DNA of 64,000 bases, taken from NCBI GenBank assembly GCA_937136425.1, contig CAKZON010000070.1, positions 186,001 to 250,000 of the forward strand. Reading direction: 5' to 3'. Of the stretch, positions 9,383-20,212 are shown one piece after another; position 1 is the stretch's first letter, and every line of letters begins with the position of its first letter. Origin of the DNA: an uncultured Crocinitomix sp. GTDB lineage: Bacteria > Bacteroidota > Bacteroidia > Flavobacteriales_D > Crocinitomicaceae. A program made the position numbers and the translations under genes. Under the pieces are notes generated by a model, which was not told the origin of the DNA, ran no database searches, and was given only the letters and a program-made list of their open reading frames with translations.

Positions 9383-9829
9383 TTTGCAATTCACCCAAGT
9401 CTCGTCTAAATTGGCCTTGTATTTCTTATAAAAATTAATTGCTGGTTCATTCCAATCTAACACTTGCCATTCAAACCTTTTGACTTTAGTTTCTTGTGCG
9501 ATTTTATAAACCTCATCAAACAGCAATTTACCTACTCCTTTTCTTCGCCAATCTTCAGTCACTAAAAAATCCTCCAGATACAAACAACGCCCTTTCCAAG
9601 TAGAGTAACTTGTATAGTATAAAGCGAAACCTATTACTTGTTGATTTGCAACAGCTACCAAACATTTAAACACAGCGTTTGACCCAAAGCCATCTTCAAT
9701 CAAATTATCGACTGAATTGGTAACTTGCTCGGCTGCATTTTCATAGATTGCTAACTCCTTAATTAGACTAAATACAGCATCCATATCCGTAGGTTTAGCC
9801 TCACGAATATGGATGTTAATATTATGCAT
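9365..9829 (-). CDS. GNAT family N-acetyltransferase, diamine acetyltransferase (SSAT)-like
   Basis: A 154-residue single-domain GNAT enzyme transferring an acetyl group from acetyl-CoA to an amine. The acetyl-CoA pyrophosphate loop is R95-R-K-G-V-G100. The overall sequence follows the spermidine/spermine acetyltransferase pattern closely: IREA at the N-terminus, LIKELAIYENAAEQV, LYLEDFLV before the CoA loop, and WNEPAINFYKKY (126-137) holding the likely general-acid Tyr134. A polyamine or thialysine-like amine substrate is therefore plausible but unproven. It starts 9 nt after the sprA stop and so is probably the last gene of maeB-ruvA-sprA; its end overlaps the convergent polyprenyl synthase gene by 18 bp. 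Confidence 0.85.
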   Translation of the reverse strand: MHNINIHIREAKPTDMDAVFSLIKELAIYENAAEQVTNSVDNLIEDGFGSNAVFKCLVAVANQQVIGFALYYTSYSTWKGRCLYLEDFLVTEDWRRKGVGKLLFDEVYKIAQETKVKRFEWQVLDWNEPAINFYKKYKANLDETWVNCKLMLAP

Positions 9830-9838
9830 TAAATGATT

Positions 9839-12800
9839 TTATTGAGCGAGATTAAATCTCAACGCCAGTCCTGCACTTGTATTAGCAGTGTTAAAGGCTG
9901 TTGATAGCTGTGGTTTATTGACAACTCGGTCAAAATAAAGTGCCACATTTAAATTTTCTCCAATATTATAATCAACTCTCGATTTAATAGAATACATGTC
10001 TTGACCAGAAGTAATTTGTTGACTGTTCTCAATAATATTTCTATTCAAAGCAATATTACTTCTGATTGATAAATCAAATCTTAAATTCAAGTCACTTTTA
10101 GGCTTATTACCAAATATTTCGAATGGTAATTCAACATTAGAAAATTTATAACCTGTTCCAATCACCCATTCTTTACCACGCATCTCCGTAATTTGTAGGT
10201 TGGTTACACTCAATGCTAATGAGCGGTCACGCTTGTATTCAAATTTAGTGATCAATCCATTTTCTCCAACAATCCAAGTTGCATCTACTCCCAAGAACGG
10301 TGCAAATTGCTCTGTAATTGTTACACTTTGAATTTGCCTACTTGGTATCAAGTTATTTGATGCATCCAACTGCTGAATTCCATTTTGATCAAATGCAGCC
10401 AAGTTAGTTTGATAGTTGGAAACCGATATGTTTGAACGGTAAGCATGGGTAAGTGAGAAGTTTCTCACATAATCCTTCATGAAGTCCATTTTTGCTAAAC
10501 CATCATACCTAATATCCCAATTTGGTAGCGGAATAGCCTTAAACACATCAAAGAATTTAGTGCCAGTTCCCTGCCCTGTATATGCAGCTAAGAACGACCC
10601 AATCAATACATCTTGTTGATTCTCTCCAAACCCTGCATAGTAACCATCTTCTCCTAACGTTGTTCCATTTTCTTCCCCTAGTTGTGCAGAAACCGTAGGG
10701 CGATATCCTCTCAACTCTTCAAACACTTCAGAAACATAAGATGAATCTAATTTTTGGAAAGCCGTTTTCCATGTAATTGTGGTAAAGCTAATAGAACCTC
10801 CATTAATTCTATTTTGATATTCCCAATCTCCTTCAAACCCTGGAAGTGGTGGCAACGTATCATTAAAACGATAATAGCTATTCTCATTATCTGTTAACTT
10901 ACGATCAATCGTTACATTAATTCTCAAATCTTTAAACGGTTCAAATGTTGCACGAGCATTCATAGATTGCGTGTGCGAATTGGTATGCAAAATGTTTAGG
11001 TTAGGATTATCCTTTAACCATCCATTACTTGCAGCAAATGGTGCAAAAGAATCATATTCTCCCCAAGCATTTGTAGGTCTACCCAACAAATCTCTATTTT
11101 GTTGTCCTGCAACAAATGCAAAGCCAGGCTGATTAAAATTATCCATTCCTAAGATGCTAATGTCACCATCAAGACCAGGAAGCATAATACCATCTGTTTC
11201 AGCATAAGAGAAAGATAAATTTCTAAACGACATAATTAAGCGCCCTGTAGTTTTTACGATTGGATGTACCCCTTCTCGCTTTTTCTTCTCCTTTTCTTTA
11301 TCACCATCTTTTTCTTCTTCACCCTCTTTTTTATCTTTCTCCTTTTTCCCTCTATCAGCTGCATTTTGCTGCGGTGCATTTCGTCCACCACGTCCGCCTC
11401 TTCCGTCGTTATTAATTTTTCTTAAGAATCCGACTTTATTATAAAGCGTCACCATGTTCACCTGACCATTAACGGTAAAGTTTCTTGCATTTTGCACTGT
11501 ATTTCCAATTTCTGGTAATGCTAGTGGAGCACGCATCCAATCATAACTGCTTCTCATTTTAACATTCGCAGTTATCCAATTGGTAAGTGGCAACTTATCA
11601 AACGGAACTTTGTACGAGAAATCATAATTATGTCCATAATTCAGCGCAAATCCACCAAATTTAACATCATCACCATCAAACGGTTCAAGCGCACTCAGTA
11701 TGCTTGATTTAAACAATTGATAATTGTTATATGTCTCTAAGTTTTGTTCAGCAGTTACTTTCCCATCAATAATTCCTTCTGGTTCTAAAATAATTGAGCG
11801 ATTAGAGGCCGAGAATGAAAACTTAATATTTTTAGATAAATCATACTTCAAGTCATAATTTCTCGTCCAATTAAAGTTCTTCAAATAAGTAGGCTTAAAC
11901 TGGAAAGTAGTATCCAATGCATTCCTATTCTCGCGTTCATTGTACATTCGAGAAATCTCTGTATTAAACCCGAGTGATTTTGGACCTATGTAGAAATTAA
12001 AGTCTTTTATTAACCCAAACCATTTCGATTTTTTCAAGAATTTACTTTTCTTGAAAGGCTCTATTAACAGTGGTTTTTTAGAATAGTTATAAGTTAATCC
12101 GCCGCGATAAGTTTTAGTGATGTCATGATCAGTATTAATATCACGTAGTCTTAATTCGTTATAAGAATAACTTGCAGACCAGTTTTCAATATCCCAAAGG
12201 TGAACTTCTTTTCCGGCAGTTCGTTCACGCCTCACATTAGTAAAGTTATAGGAGCGCCTAATGGTTACATCACGTGACAAATCAGCTTTCGAGCGCCTCG
12301 TTGAGTCAGGGTAGTTTTTGAGTCTTATATCCGGTGCCAACAAATCAAACTCCGGCTCTATAACAGTAGCCGAGTATCCTATATAAAACGGTACTTGTAT
12401 ATTAACTTTTCTTCCAAAAAATTGTCCAAGCTCCATATTGGATGACACATCAAACCCCATTTGTGTATCACGCTGTCTTTCGCTCACTTTCTTCTCAATA
12501 CTTCCCCAACCTGGTGTAGAATAATTACCCGACAAGTTTACGCTTGCAAAGTCTGCCATTTGCACATTTACACGAGCCGTTGAAGCCCAACCTCCAGATT
12601 GATCAAAATCTGTTAATCTTAACTCATTCACCCAAACCTCAGCACACTTGTCTAATCCGTCCTCATTCAATTGCCAAGGGTGATTTGTGTCTTTACCAGG
12701 ATTTCGAACACCAATCATAATGGTTTTCATTCCCTGTAGATTTGGATTTCCTTTTACTTTTATTCGGCGAATAACTCCATAATCATCCGGCAATAAATTC

Positions 12801-15800
12801 TGAATATGCTCAACAGTGGTAGGAATTCCATTTGCATCCCTCCTTATCTTTAAGTTCAATAAAGAGTCAAATACAATCTCCATATTATTGGCTTCTGGCC
12901 AAATAAGTTCTGCTGCTCCAGCCGCGTTAGATTTCAACCCATCAACGGGGTCATAATCCGTCACTTTCAACGGCATCTCAAACTCATAATAATTATCTTC
13001 AAAATCTGTCCCCAAACGTATGAAAACGGTCAATTGATCATCCTTTAAATCATCTGTGGCCCAGCCCGTCCTAAATTGTTGTTCGCCGTGGACGAACATT
13101 TTTAGTTTTTTGTAGGACCTGACATCAAATTGGACATTTTTATAGGAGGCTCGAGCCTCACCATCTTTTAACCCACAAACTTCCATAGATAAAGCTTGCT
13201 CATTCAATTGTCTCAGGTTAATAGACCCATTATCTTGCTCACGAATAATTCCTGGAGGAATTACGTATGACACTGGAAATTTCCCTTCGTTTTCCTCTAA
13301 GTTTACTGCTGCTAAATTAAATTCAGTTGAGTTTGGATCATCTTGAATAACCTCACCAGGCTCATTCAAATTAAACAAATACTTTCTCCACTCACCTCTA
13401 ATTAATTCAAGTTTTGCAAATCTTAAAACCACATCATGCTCAAAATTATTAATGAACATACGCATGAAACGAATAGATCTAAAATCTGAAATTCCATTAA
13501 TAATTGATTCAGGGTTTTCAATTGGAATTTTAAATTGATACCAATTTTCTTTCTCACCTGTATCTGCGTTAATCTCAACTTCCTGTTTATTCGTTATGAA
13601 GTTTTGTCCTACTTCTAAGTCGTTTGGACGCAAGCTAACACGATATTGGAAATAACTTTCAGATTCGCTCAAGTTATTATCTTGATTTAAATCCTCAATA
13701 TCTGGTGTTTGGGTTCCTCTTGTTGGATAACCATCATCATTAATTGTATCCGAAATTTCAGGAGTAGCAGAGTTACCTTCAGTACCATTGTAGTATTTAT
13801 ATCTTCTTACAATATCAAATTCTGCATCATCAGAATCGTCATCTCTGTAATAATTGTAATCATCAGAAGAAGGATCTCGAATTAATTTGTTTTTTGCATC
13901 AGTTGTCAAAGCACTTCCTTCTACCCAATCAATAAATTTGGAGAAATAAATCAACTCACGCTCGTCACCAAACCCATCTAAACCAACATCTTGATAAATT
14001 CTTGAAGAAGAATTATTGTCAAAAGCATTTACAATCACTTGTTCATTAGAAACTACTGACCATGCCGTAGTATCATAATCGCTTGGATCAGCAACTGATC
14101 CACTTGTAGGTAAACCATTTTCAAAACTTTTTCTTGAATCAGGTAAAACATCCTCAGAGATGTTACCTAAGTTGAAGTAAAGGTCTCCCCCAGTTAAATT
14201 AACTGCTCCAGAATCTGTTGCATCATCATTAAATGGATCTAATAACCAAAACTGAATAAACTGAACATTAGCTGTTTCAAAATTAGTAGTAGTTAATGCA
14301 CGCATAATACCAGCCCAACGATCTTCAGGGTTAGAGAAGTTACCATCTGGTAATATATTTGCATCCAAAGTATCGTAATTGTATGGTCCTCTTTCTTTAG
14401 GGTAATAAGCTAAATCAAGTACAGGTATATTATTTAATGTTCCTTGTGGTGGGTTAGTTTGCGGAAATAGATCATTTTGCTCTAATTGACGCATTTGTGA
14501 ATTCTCTAAAATCTCCGGATTATCCTTAATATGAGCAGGAGTTGTTGCTGAATTTTGATAGAATGTTGTAGGGTCAACTTGATACCATGATAAGTGTGAA
14601 CGATTAAATCCTGCCTCTGTACCTGTCTTTATAGATGCTTCAGGAAATAAATCATTTTGTCCCTGCGGAATTGAAGCCAATCTCCATGTTTGGAATTGTT
14701 TAATATCAATTGCGCTTTGACTTCCTTCAAATCCGTCAATATAAGAAATCCCTTCTTTACTAATGGCACGTTGGGTTCCTGGAATAAGGTAAGCAAACTC
14801 ACCATAAGCGGTAATAGTTGATTTTTCTTTTGTACTAATTACAGGTAAAAAATCAACCATTTTAGTTAAAAATGGTGCATCAGTACGGTAACTAATATCT
14901 GTTCCAATAACCGAGTTACTAATTGGTTCATCACCAATATTTACTTTTTGAGTTAACGGTTTTTCCGTTAAGTTCATAAAGGTTGCCCCAATATTAAAGT
15001 CTTTATTTATTTCATAATTGAAATGCGCTCCAACGAGTGATTTAGATTGAAAACCAAACAATGAATTACTTTCAAGCTGAACTTTAATTGGTGTTTGCGA
15101 CTCTAAAATTCCTTGATTTAAGATTTTTACACGGCCTAAGTTATAATCTACCGTATAATCTACACCCTCTTGCAATCTTGCACCACCAGCTGTTACGGTA
15201 ACACTTCCTTCTGGAATATTTAATGAGTTTAGTGAAATCTCAGAACTCACTGATGATTTATAACTTCCTTTAATACTGAACCTGTTTTTACTTGGTATTT
15301 GTTGTGCGGCTGTTTTGGTTGAATCATATAATTCATCAAATACAATTCCATCAATTTGGATAGGTGCCAATGGGTCTGGTACACTTTCTAATTTCCCTCT
15401 TAAGGTTTTACCAAACGGCTCAATCGTTGTAAAATAGACTCGACCTGTCCTTGGATCGACTGTTCCTCCATTAATTGCTCTATTTCCGTCATACTGAATG
15501 GCCACAAAATCAAAACGACCGTCAGCATATAAATCTTGATTCAAATTTAAACGATCCAAATCTAACTGCTGCATTAATAAGATATCATCTACCCCATCAT
15601 AAGGCAAATAATTTACATTAACACTGGTTAATGGATTGTTATACCAAACATCAAATGTAAAGTCACCTGGGCTCACTTGATAAGCACCAATAGAATAGAC
15701 ATTTTTCATCATCAAATCCCATGTTTTATTTTTAGGATTAATAATGGTTGGTTTTAATAACTTTAGGATTAAGGCACTCTTTGATCCTTCTTCAACAGGA

Positions 15801-17236
15801 ACATCAGTTGAGAATTCACCAACTTGGAAAGTTCTACCATTAATAGTGTATTGATAAGCAATACCTAATACTTCATCTTGATTTAATGGTGACTTTAAGG
15901 ATACGAACCCTAATTGTGCGTTATATGTAAATTCTTGTTCACTTAGTTTTCTTGCATTTTCAACTTTTTCATAATGTACAGATTGTGCAAATGGTCCTGG
16001 GCTACCACTAATAACAGAAAGCGCACTAACCGCAGTTGAAAAACCACGAATTGCAGGATTAGATTCCAATTCTGCATAAAGGTTATTGGCACCATTTCTA
16101 GGCAAGTCATCTCCCGACACAATTGGCCCACCTTGTAAATTTTCTACATTACCTTCACCTAAATCTGTAAATGCAATAACATTTCTCGTATCCTCTACTC
16201 GGTTAATTCGGTTTGTAACCCAAACCTCAATCTTCGTTACATTAATAGGAGAGTTTACAATAGGCATGGTTTGCATGGCCTCATCATAATGCTCGCGGTG
16301 ATAATAGTTTAAGAAATAGTGTTTATTAGCTTCATAGTTATCTACACGCACTTCGTAATCCTGAACTTGAGCACCGCCAGCAACATTAATTTCTTGGCGT
16401 TTCCCTTTTTGTTGCGACAAAATAGTTTGAACGGTTAAAGCTCCAAACTTTAAATCTGTTCTAATACCAAATAAACTTTGCGAACCCTGAATTAAGGTTG
16501 TGTTTAATGGCAAGCTAACATTACCAGCCTGAATTTTCTGGATAATCTCATCTTCATACCCCGTATACTCAATTTTAACTTGGTTTTGGAAGTTGAAAGT
16601 TGCTTCTGTATTTTGGCTAATCGTAAGTTTTAATTTATCTCCAATTTGACCAACCATATTCAGTTGAATTTGTTGTTGGAAATCAAAAGTTGCTACCCTT
16701 CTTTGGCGCTCAGGTAATGCAGGATTATCATAACGCGAAACGTTAACACCAAACGAAAGCTCAGCAGAACCTTGTGGTCGGATATTAATTTCATCTCCTC
16801 CAAAAATCACATCAAAAGCTTCACCACCAACTTTAAGCGGAGGAATAACGCCAGCTGCGTTATCATTTGTAGCATCCACTTTATCAATCCATCCTTCTTC
16901 TAATGCTTTTTTTCTTTGATAATCAATATACTCTTCTTGTGTCATTGAAGTTGGATACCTGTAGTATTGGTTTCCAATCTTCTGAACAATCTCATAACTC
17001 CCAGTTTCAGGATTATAAACAATATCTGTATTTAAGTTTTCGGGATCTTGTAAATTAATGGGAGATCTTTTACGATCAGTATAATCCTGATAATCAAAAA
17101 TTGGGAAAGGCAAATCCACTTTGGGTGAATCTGTTACTGTTTCATACGTGAGTACCCCATCACCAACATTCTCACCGTTCGCCAGGAGATTCAGGACACA
17201 AGTCAGCGTAAATAATAATAAAAAACTTCTTTTCAT
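9839..17236 (-). CDS. sprA: SprA (Sov) - type IX secretion system outer-membrane translocon
   Basis: A 2465-residue protein with a Sec signal peptide (about 1-20), the right size for SprA/Sov, the very large beta-barrel through which T9SS cargo crosses the outer membrane. Family landmarks include the N-terminal MTQEEYIDYQRKKALEEGW segment, repeated amphipathic beta strands over the whole length, and a C-terminus ending in alternating hydrophobic residues (LALRFNLAQ) typical of an outer-membrane barrel. A low-complexity stretch at about residues 1944-1990 is first Gly/Arg rich and then a run of Lys, Glu and Asp. It sits in the order maeB-ruvA-sprA, as I remember from other Flavobacteriales. 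Needed for export of the type A and type B cargo proteins encoded elsewhere in the window and, in gliding species, for motility adhesins. Confidence 0.95.
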   Translation of the reverse strand: MKRSFLLLFTLTCVLNLLANGENVGDGVLTYETVTDSPKVDLPFPIFDYQDYTDRKRSPINLQDPENLNTDIVYNPETGSYEIVQKIGNQYYRYPTSMTQEEYIDYQRKKALEEGWIDKVDATNDNAAGVIPPLKVGGEAFDVIFGGDEINIRPQGSAELSFGVNVSRYDNPALPERQRRVATFDFQQQIQLNMVGQIGDKLKLTISQNTEATFNFQNQVKIEYTGYEDEIIQKIQAGNVSLPLNTTLIQGSQSLFGIRTDLKFGALTVQTILSQQKGKRQEINVAGGAQVQDYEVRVDNYEANKHYFLNYYHREHYDEAMQTMPIVNSPINVTKIEVWVTNRINRVEDTRNVIAFTDLGEGNVENLQGGPIVSGDDLPRNGANNLYAELESNPAIRGFSTAVSALSVISGSPGPFAQSVHYEKVENARKLSEQEFTYNAQLGFVSLKSPLNQDEVLGIAYQYTINGRTFQVGEFSTDVPVEEGSKSALILKLLKPTIINPKNKTWDLMMKNVYSIGAYQVSPGDFTFDVWYNNPLTSVNVNYLPYDGVDDILLMQQLDLDRLNLNQDLYADGRFDFVAIQYDGNRAINGGTVDPRTGRVYFTTIEPFGKTLRGKLESVPDPLAPIQIDGIVFDELYDSTKTAAQQIPSKNRFSIKGSYKSSVSSEISLNSLNIPEGSVTVTAGGARLQEGVDYTVDYNLGRVKILNQGILESQTPIKVQLESNSLFGFQSKSLVGAHFNYEINKDFNIGATFMNLTEKPLTQKVNIGDEPISNSVIGTDISYRTDAPFLTKMVDFLPVISTKEKSTITAYGEFAYLIPGTQRAISKEGISYIDGFEGSQSAIDIKQFQTWRLASIPQGQNDLFPEASIKTGTEAGFNRSHLSWYQVDPTTFYQNSATTPAHIKDNPEILENSQMRQLEQNDLFPQTNPPQGTLNNIPVLDLAYYPKERGPYNYDTLDANILPDGNFSNPEDRWAGIMRALTTTNFETANVQFIQFWLLDPFNDDATDSGAVNLTGGDLYFNLGNISEDVLPDSRKSFENGLPTSGSVADPSDYDTTAWSVVSNEQVIVNAFDNNSSSRIYQDVGLDGFGDERELIYFSKFIDWVEGSALTTDAKNKLIRDPSSDDYNYYRDDDSDDAEFDIVRRYKYYNGTEGNSATPEISDTINDDGYPTRGTQTPDIEDLNQDNNLSESESYFQYRVSLRPNDLEVGQNFITNKQEVEINADTGEKENWYQFKIPIENPESIINGISDFRSIRFMRMFINNFEHDVVLRFAKLELIRGEWRKYLFNLNEPGEVIQDDPNSTEFNLAAVNLEENEGKFPVSYVIPPGIIREQDNGSINLRQLNEQALSMEVCGLKDGEARASYKNVQFDVRSYKKLKMFVHGEQQFRTGWATDDLKDDQLTVFIRLGTDFEDNYYEFEMPLKVTDYDPVDGLKSNAAGAAELIWPEANNMEIVFDSLLNLKIRRDANGIPTTVEHIQNLLPDDYGVIRRIKVKGNPNLQGMKTIMIGVRNPGKDTNHPWQLNEDGLDKCAEVWVNELRLTDFDQSGGWASTARVNVQMADFASVNLSGNYSTPGWGSIEKKVSERQRDTQMGFDVSSNMELGQFFGRKVNIQVPFYIGYSATVIEPEFDLLAPDIRLKNYPDSTRRSKADLSRDVTIRRSYNFTNVRRERTAGKEVHLWDIENWSASYSYNELRLRDINTDHDITKTYRGGLTYNYSKKPLLIEPFKKSKFLKKSKWFGLIKDFNFYIGPKSLGFNTEISRMYNERENRNALDTTFQFKPTYLKNFNWTRNYDLKYDLSKNIKFSFSASNRSIILEPEGIIDGKVTAEQNLETYNNYQLFKSSILSALEPFDGDDVKFGGFALNYGHNYDFSYKVPFDKLPLTNWITANVKMRSSYDWMRAPLALPEIGNTVQNARNFTVNGQVNMVTLYNKVGFLRKINNDGRGGRGGRNAPQQNAADRGKKEKDKKEGEEEKDGDKEKEKKKREGVHPIVKTTGRLIMSFRNLSFSYAETDGIMLPGLDGDISILGMDNFNQPGFAFVAGQQNRDLLGRPTNAWGEYDSFAPFAASNGWLKDNPNLNILHTNSHTQSMNARATFEPFKDLRINVTIDRKLTDNENSYYRFNDTLPPLPGFEGDWEYQNRINGGSISFTTITWKTAFQKLDSSYVSEVFEELRGYRPTVSAQLGEENGTTLGEDGYYAGFGENQQDVLIGSFLAAYTGQGTGTKFFDVFKAIPLPNWDIRYDGLAKMDFMKDYVRNFSLTHAYRSNISVSNYQTNLAAFDQNGIQQLDASNNLIPSRQIQSVTITEQFAPFLGVDATWIVGENGLITKFEYKRDRSLALSVTNLQITEMRGKEWVIGTGYKFSNVELPFEIFGNKPKSDLNLRFDLSIRSNIALNRNIIENSQQITSGQDMYSIKSRVDYNIGENLNVALYFDRVVNKPQLSTAFNTANTSAGLALRFNLAQ

Positions 17237-17329
17237 ATCTACAAATATTCTGGCTTTACACAGAATTTTTGATGTTAGGAATAATCATAGGGTGCGTTGT
17301 AATAACTATTCAAAACATGTGGTTTCAGT

Positions 17330-17905
17330 TTACAGAACCTTCAAGGCCTGCTTAATAATTTCTTCAACAGTTTGGTCTTCTGTTATAATATTTTTGATGG
17401 CTTTTTCGGCTCTTTTCTTATCAAAACCTAAAGACAACAAAGCTGTTAACGCATCATTTTGATTTGTATTGTTTACAACGACAATATTTTCGGTACCAAA
17501 ATCCGATTTTGCAACCTTGTCCTTCAAATCAAGAATAACGCGTTGTGCTGTTTTTGCACCAATTCCTTTTATACTTTTTATTAAACTAACATCCTCTCCA
17601 ACAATTCCAGCAGCAATTTCATTGGGTGTTAAGGCAGACAACATAATAATGGCGGTGTTTGCACCTATCCCTGAAACAGAAATTAAGTGGTTAAACATTT
17701 CACGCTCTTTCAAACTATGAAAACCATAAAGCGTATGCGCATCCTCTCTTACCTGTAATTGGGTAAAAATCTTAATATTCTCTTCCGCACCAATCTTAGA
17801 ATACGTATGTAAACTAATTTTCACAAAATAACCTACGCCCGAGCATTCAACAACAATATTTGTTGGTGTTTTTTCAACGAGGCGGCCATTTAAATGTGCT
17901 ATCAT
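17330..17905 (-). CDS. ruvA: Holliday junction branch-migration complex subunit RuvA
   Basis: A 191-residue protein of normal RuvA length. It has the N-terminal OB fold (MIAHLNGRLVEKTPTNIVVECSGVGY), tandem helix-hairpin-helix motifs (GIGANTAI and GIGAKTAQRVILDLKDK) and a C-terminal UBA-like domain (DALTALLSLGFDKKRAEKAI) that contacts RuvB. RuvA tetramers bind four-way DNA junctions and load the RuvB motor, which is encoded about 13 kb away beside queG, so ruvA and ruvB are unlinked here. It starts 5 nt after the maeB stop, indicating co-transcription; sprA follows after 93 nt. Confidence 0.96.
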   Translation of the reverse strand: MIAHLNGRLVEKTPTNIVVECSGVGYFVKISLHTYSKIGAEENIKIFTQLQVREDAHTLYGFHSLKEREMFNHLISVSGIGANTAIIMLSALTPNEIAAGIVGEDVSLIKSIKGIGAKTAQRVILDLKDKVAKSDFGTENIVVVNNTNQNDALTALLSLGFDKKRAEKAIKNIITEDQTVEEIIKQALKVL

Positions 17906-17910
17906 TCTAT

Positions 17911-20178
17911 TTATTTTGTTTGGGCATCCAACACCGCAATTTTTACCATGTTTGAAATTTCTCTTACACTACTTCCTAATTGTAAAACATGAATGGATTT
18001 CTTTATACCCAATAATATAGGTCCAATAGCATCCACATCATCATTCATTTCCTGCAATAATTTATAGGCAATATTTCCTGCAGACAAGTTTGGAAAAATT
18101 AACGTATTTACATTTTTATTTCCTAGAGATGAAAAAGAAAACTTCTCCATTCTCAACTCATTATTCAAAGCAAAATTTGCTTGTATTTCTCCGTCTACAG
18201 TAAGGTTAGGATATCTTTCTGCAATAATTTTTCTTGTGGCATTCATTTTATTAGAATCCACACCTGGAGCAGATCCAAAATTGGAGTATGATAATAAGGC
18301 AATTTTTGGATGAACATTTAATTGTCTTACTTTTTTGGCCACCATATTAGTGATTTCAGCCAATTCCTCAGCTGAAGGATCAAAATTCACAGTAGTATCT
18401 GCCAAGAATAAAGGACCACGTTTAGTTACCAAAACATACATCCCCGCTACTTTATCTACACCTTCCTGTTTACCAACAACTTGCAATGCTGGTCTAATTA
18501 CATCTTTATAGTTACGCGTAATACCAGAAATAAGAGCATCCGCCTCACCGGTTTCCACCATCATAGAACCGAAGTAATTACGCTCACGCATAATTTTACA
18601 AGACTCATGCAGTGTAAACCCTTTACGTTGCCTTTTTTCAAAGAATATCTTTCCAAACGCCTCACATTTTCCTACTTCAGCTTCTTCTTTAGGATCAATG
18701 ATTATTGCACTTTCAAATTCCAACCCAATTTCTTCAATCAGCTCTGCAATTTTTTTCTTGCGTCCCAACAAAATTGGCTGGGCGTATCCTTCTTCCTCGG
18801 CTAAATATGCCGCTTTTAAAACTTTATAATTATCTGCTTCAGCAAAAACAACTTTTTTAGGGTTTTTAATTGCCTTTTCAGTTAATACATTTACCAATTT
18901 ATTATCAAGTCCCAACCTGCGTCTTAACTCAACATCATATGCCTCCCAATCTTCAATAGGTTCTTGTGCTACACCTGACTCCATTGCTGCTTTCGCAACT
19001 GCTGGTGATACAGAAGTGATTAATCTTGAATCTAACGGTTTTGGAATAATTTGATCTGTTCCAAAAGAAATATTCTTTTCTCCGTAAGCTTCATTTACTT
19101 CTTCTGGTACTGGTTCTTTTGCTAATTCAGCAATCGCTCGAACAGCAGCTAGTTTCATTTCTTCATTAATGCAAGTTGCACGCACATCCAAAGCACCTCT
19201 AAAAATAAACGGGAAACCAAGTACATTATTCACCTGATTAGGATTATCAGATCTTCCTGTAGCCATAATAATATCTGTTCTCACAGAAATGGCATCTTTA
19301 TATGAAATTTCAGGATCAGGATTTGCCAAAGCAAAAACAATTGGCTTTTCAGGCATAGACTTCACCATCTCTTTTGAAACAATCCCTCCCTTTGACAATC
19401 CTAAGAACACATCTGCAGTTTTCATAGCCTCAACCAATGAAACATCCTTGTCATGCACTGCAAATTCAGATTTATATTGATCTAAACCTTCTCGTAATTT
19501 CGACAATAACCCTTTACTATCATACATGAAAATGTTTTCTAGCTTAGCACCTAAAGCCAAATATAATTTAGCACAAGAAAACGCTGCAGCTCCAGCTCCA
19601 ACAACTACAATCTTAACATTTGCAATTTCCTTCTCAGCTAATTCAAGTGCATTTAGTAATGCTGCACTTGAAATAATTGCAGTTCCGTGCTGATCATCAT
19701 GCATGATTGGGATATTCAACTCCTCTTTCAGTCTACGTTCAATTTCAAAAGCTTCTGGCGCTTTTATATCTTCTAAGTTAATCCCACCAAATGTTGGTGC
19801 AATTGCTTTAACTGTTGAAATAAATAATTCGGGGTCACTCGCATCTACCTCAATGTCAAACACATCTATATCTGCAAATATTTTGAATAAAAGACCTTTC
19901 CCTTCCATTACTGGTTTAGAGGCCTCTGGCCCAATATCGCCTAAACCTAGTACGGCTGTACCGTTAGAAATTACAGCTACCAAATTCCCTTTAGCAGTAT
20001 ATTTGTATACGTCAGATTTATTATCTGCTATTGCTAAACATGGATCTGCTACACCTGGTGAATAAGCCAATGATAAATCTCTTTGAGAGCTATACGGCTT
20101 TGTGGGTATAACCTCTATCTTACCTGGACGACCATTTGCATGGTAATCTAAAGCGTCCTGTTTTCTGATTTTGGCCAT
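17911..20178 (-). CDS. maeB: NADP-dependent malic enzyme with C-terminal phosphotransacetylase-like domain
   Basis: A 755-residue MaeB-type enzyme: oxidative decarboxylation of malate to pyruvate with NAD(P)H formation. The malic domain occupies about 1-170 (SLAYSPGVADPCLAI), the nucleotide-binding domain about 170-400 (VVVGAGAAAFSCAKL), and a phosphate acetyl/butyryl-transferase-like domain about 430-755, which in this family is normally regulatory (acetyl-CoA sensing). The frame is open up to 20289, but I place the start at 20178 (MAKIRKQDAL): it has a GGAG ribosome-binding sequence 7 nt upstream and a TATATTTG promoter box at 20205-20212, which lies inside the longer frame. First gene of the maeB-ruvA-sprA-GNAT operon. 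Confidence 0.93.
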   Translation of the reverse strand: MAKIRKQDALDYHANGRPGKIEVIPTKPYSSQRDLSLAYSPGVADPCLAIADNKSDVYKYTAKGNLVAVISNGTAVLGLGDIGPEASKPVMEGKGLLFKIFADIDVFDIEVDASDPELFISTVKAIAPTFGGINLEDIKAPEAFEIERRLKEELNIPIMHDDQHGTAIISSAALLNALELAEKEIANVKIVVVGAGAAAFSCAKLYLALGAKLENIFMYDSKGLLSKLREGLDQYKSEFAVHDKDVSLVEAMKTADVFLGLSKGGIVSKEMVKSMPEKPIVFALANPDPEISYKDAISVRTDIIMATGRSDNPNQVNNVLGFPFIFRGALDVRATCINEEMKLAAVRAIAELAKEPVPEEVNEAYGEKNISFGTDQIIPKPLDSRLITSVSPAVAKAAMESGVAQEPIEDWEAYDVELRRRLGLDNKLVNVLTEKAIKNPKKVVFAEADNYKVLKAAYLAEEEGYAQPILLGRKKKIAELIEEIGLEFESAIIIDPKEEAEVGKCEAFGKIFFEKRQRKGFTLHESCKIMRERNYFGSMMVETGEADALISGITRNYKDVIRPALQVVGKQEGVDKVAGMYVLVTKRGPLFLADTTVNFDPSAEELAEITNMVAKKVRQLNVHPKIALLSYSNFGSAPGVDSNKMNATRKIIAERYPNLTVDGEIQANFALNNELRMEKFSFSSLGNKNVNTLIFPNLSAGNIAYKLLQEMNDDVDAIGPILLGIKKSIHVLQLGSSVREISNMVKIAVLDAQTK

Positions 20179-20204
20179 TAATTTCTCCGTTTTGATTAAG
20201 CTGG

Positions 20205-20212
20205 CAAATATA
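20205..20212 (-). promoter_or_regulatory. Promoter -7 box TATATTTG for the maeB-ruvA-sprA operon
   Basis: Exact TAnnTTTG on the minus strand, giving a leader of roughly 20 nt to the ATG at 20178. It lies within the extended open frame and so supports the shorter MaeB start. Confidence 0.55.

Noticed and set aside
19703..20065. 120-residue plus-strand frame
   Set aside because: Antisense shadow of maeB with no recognisable protein features.
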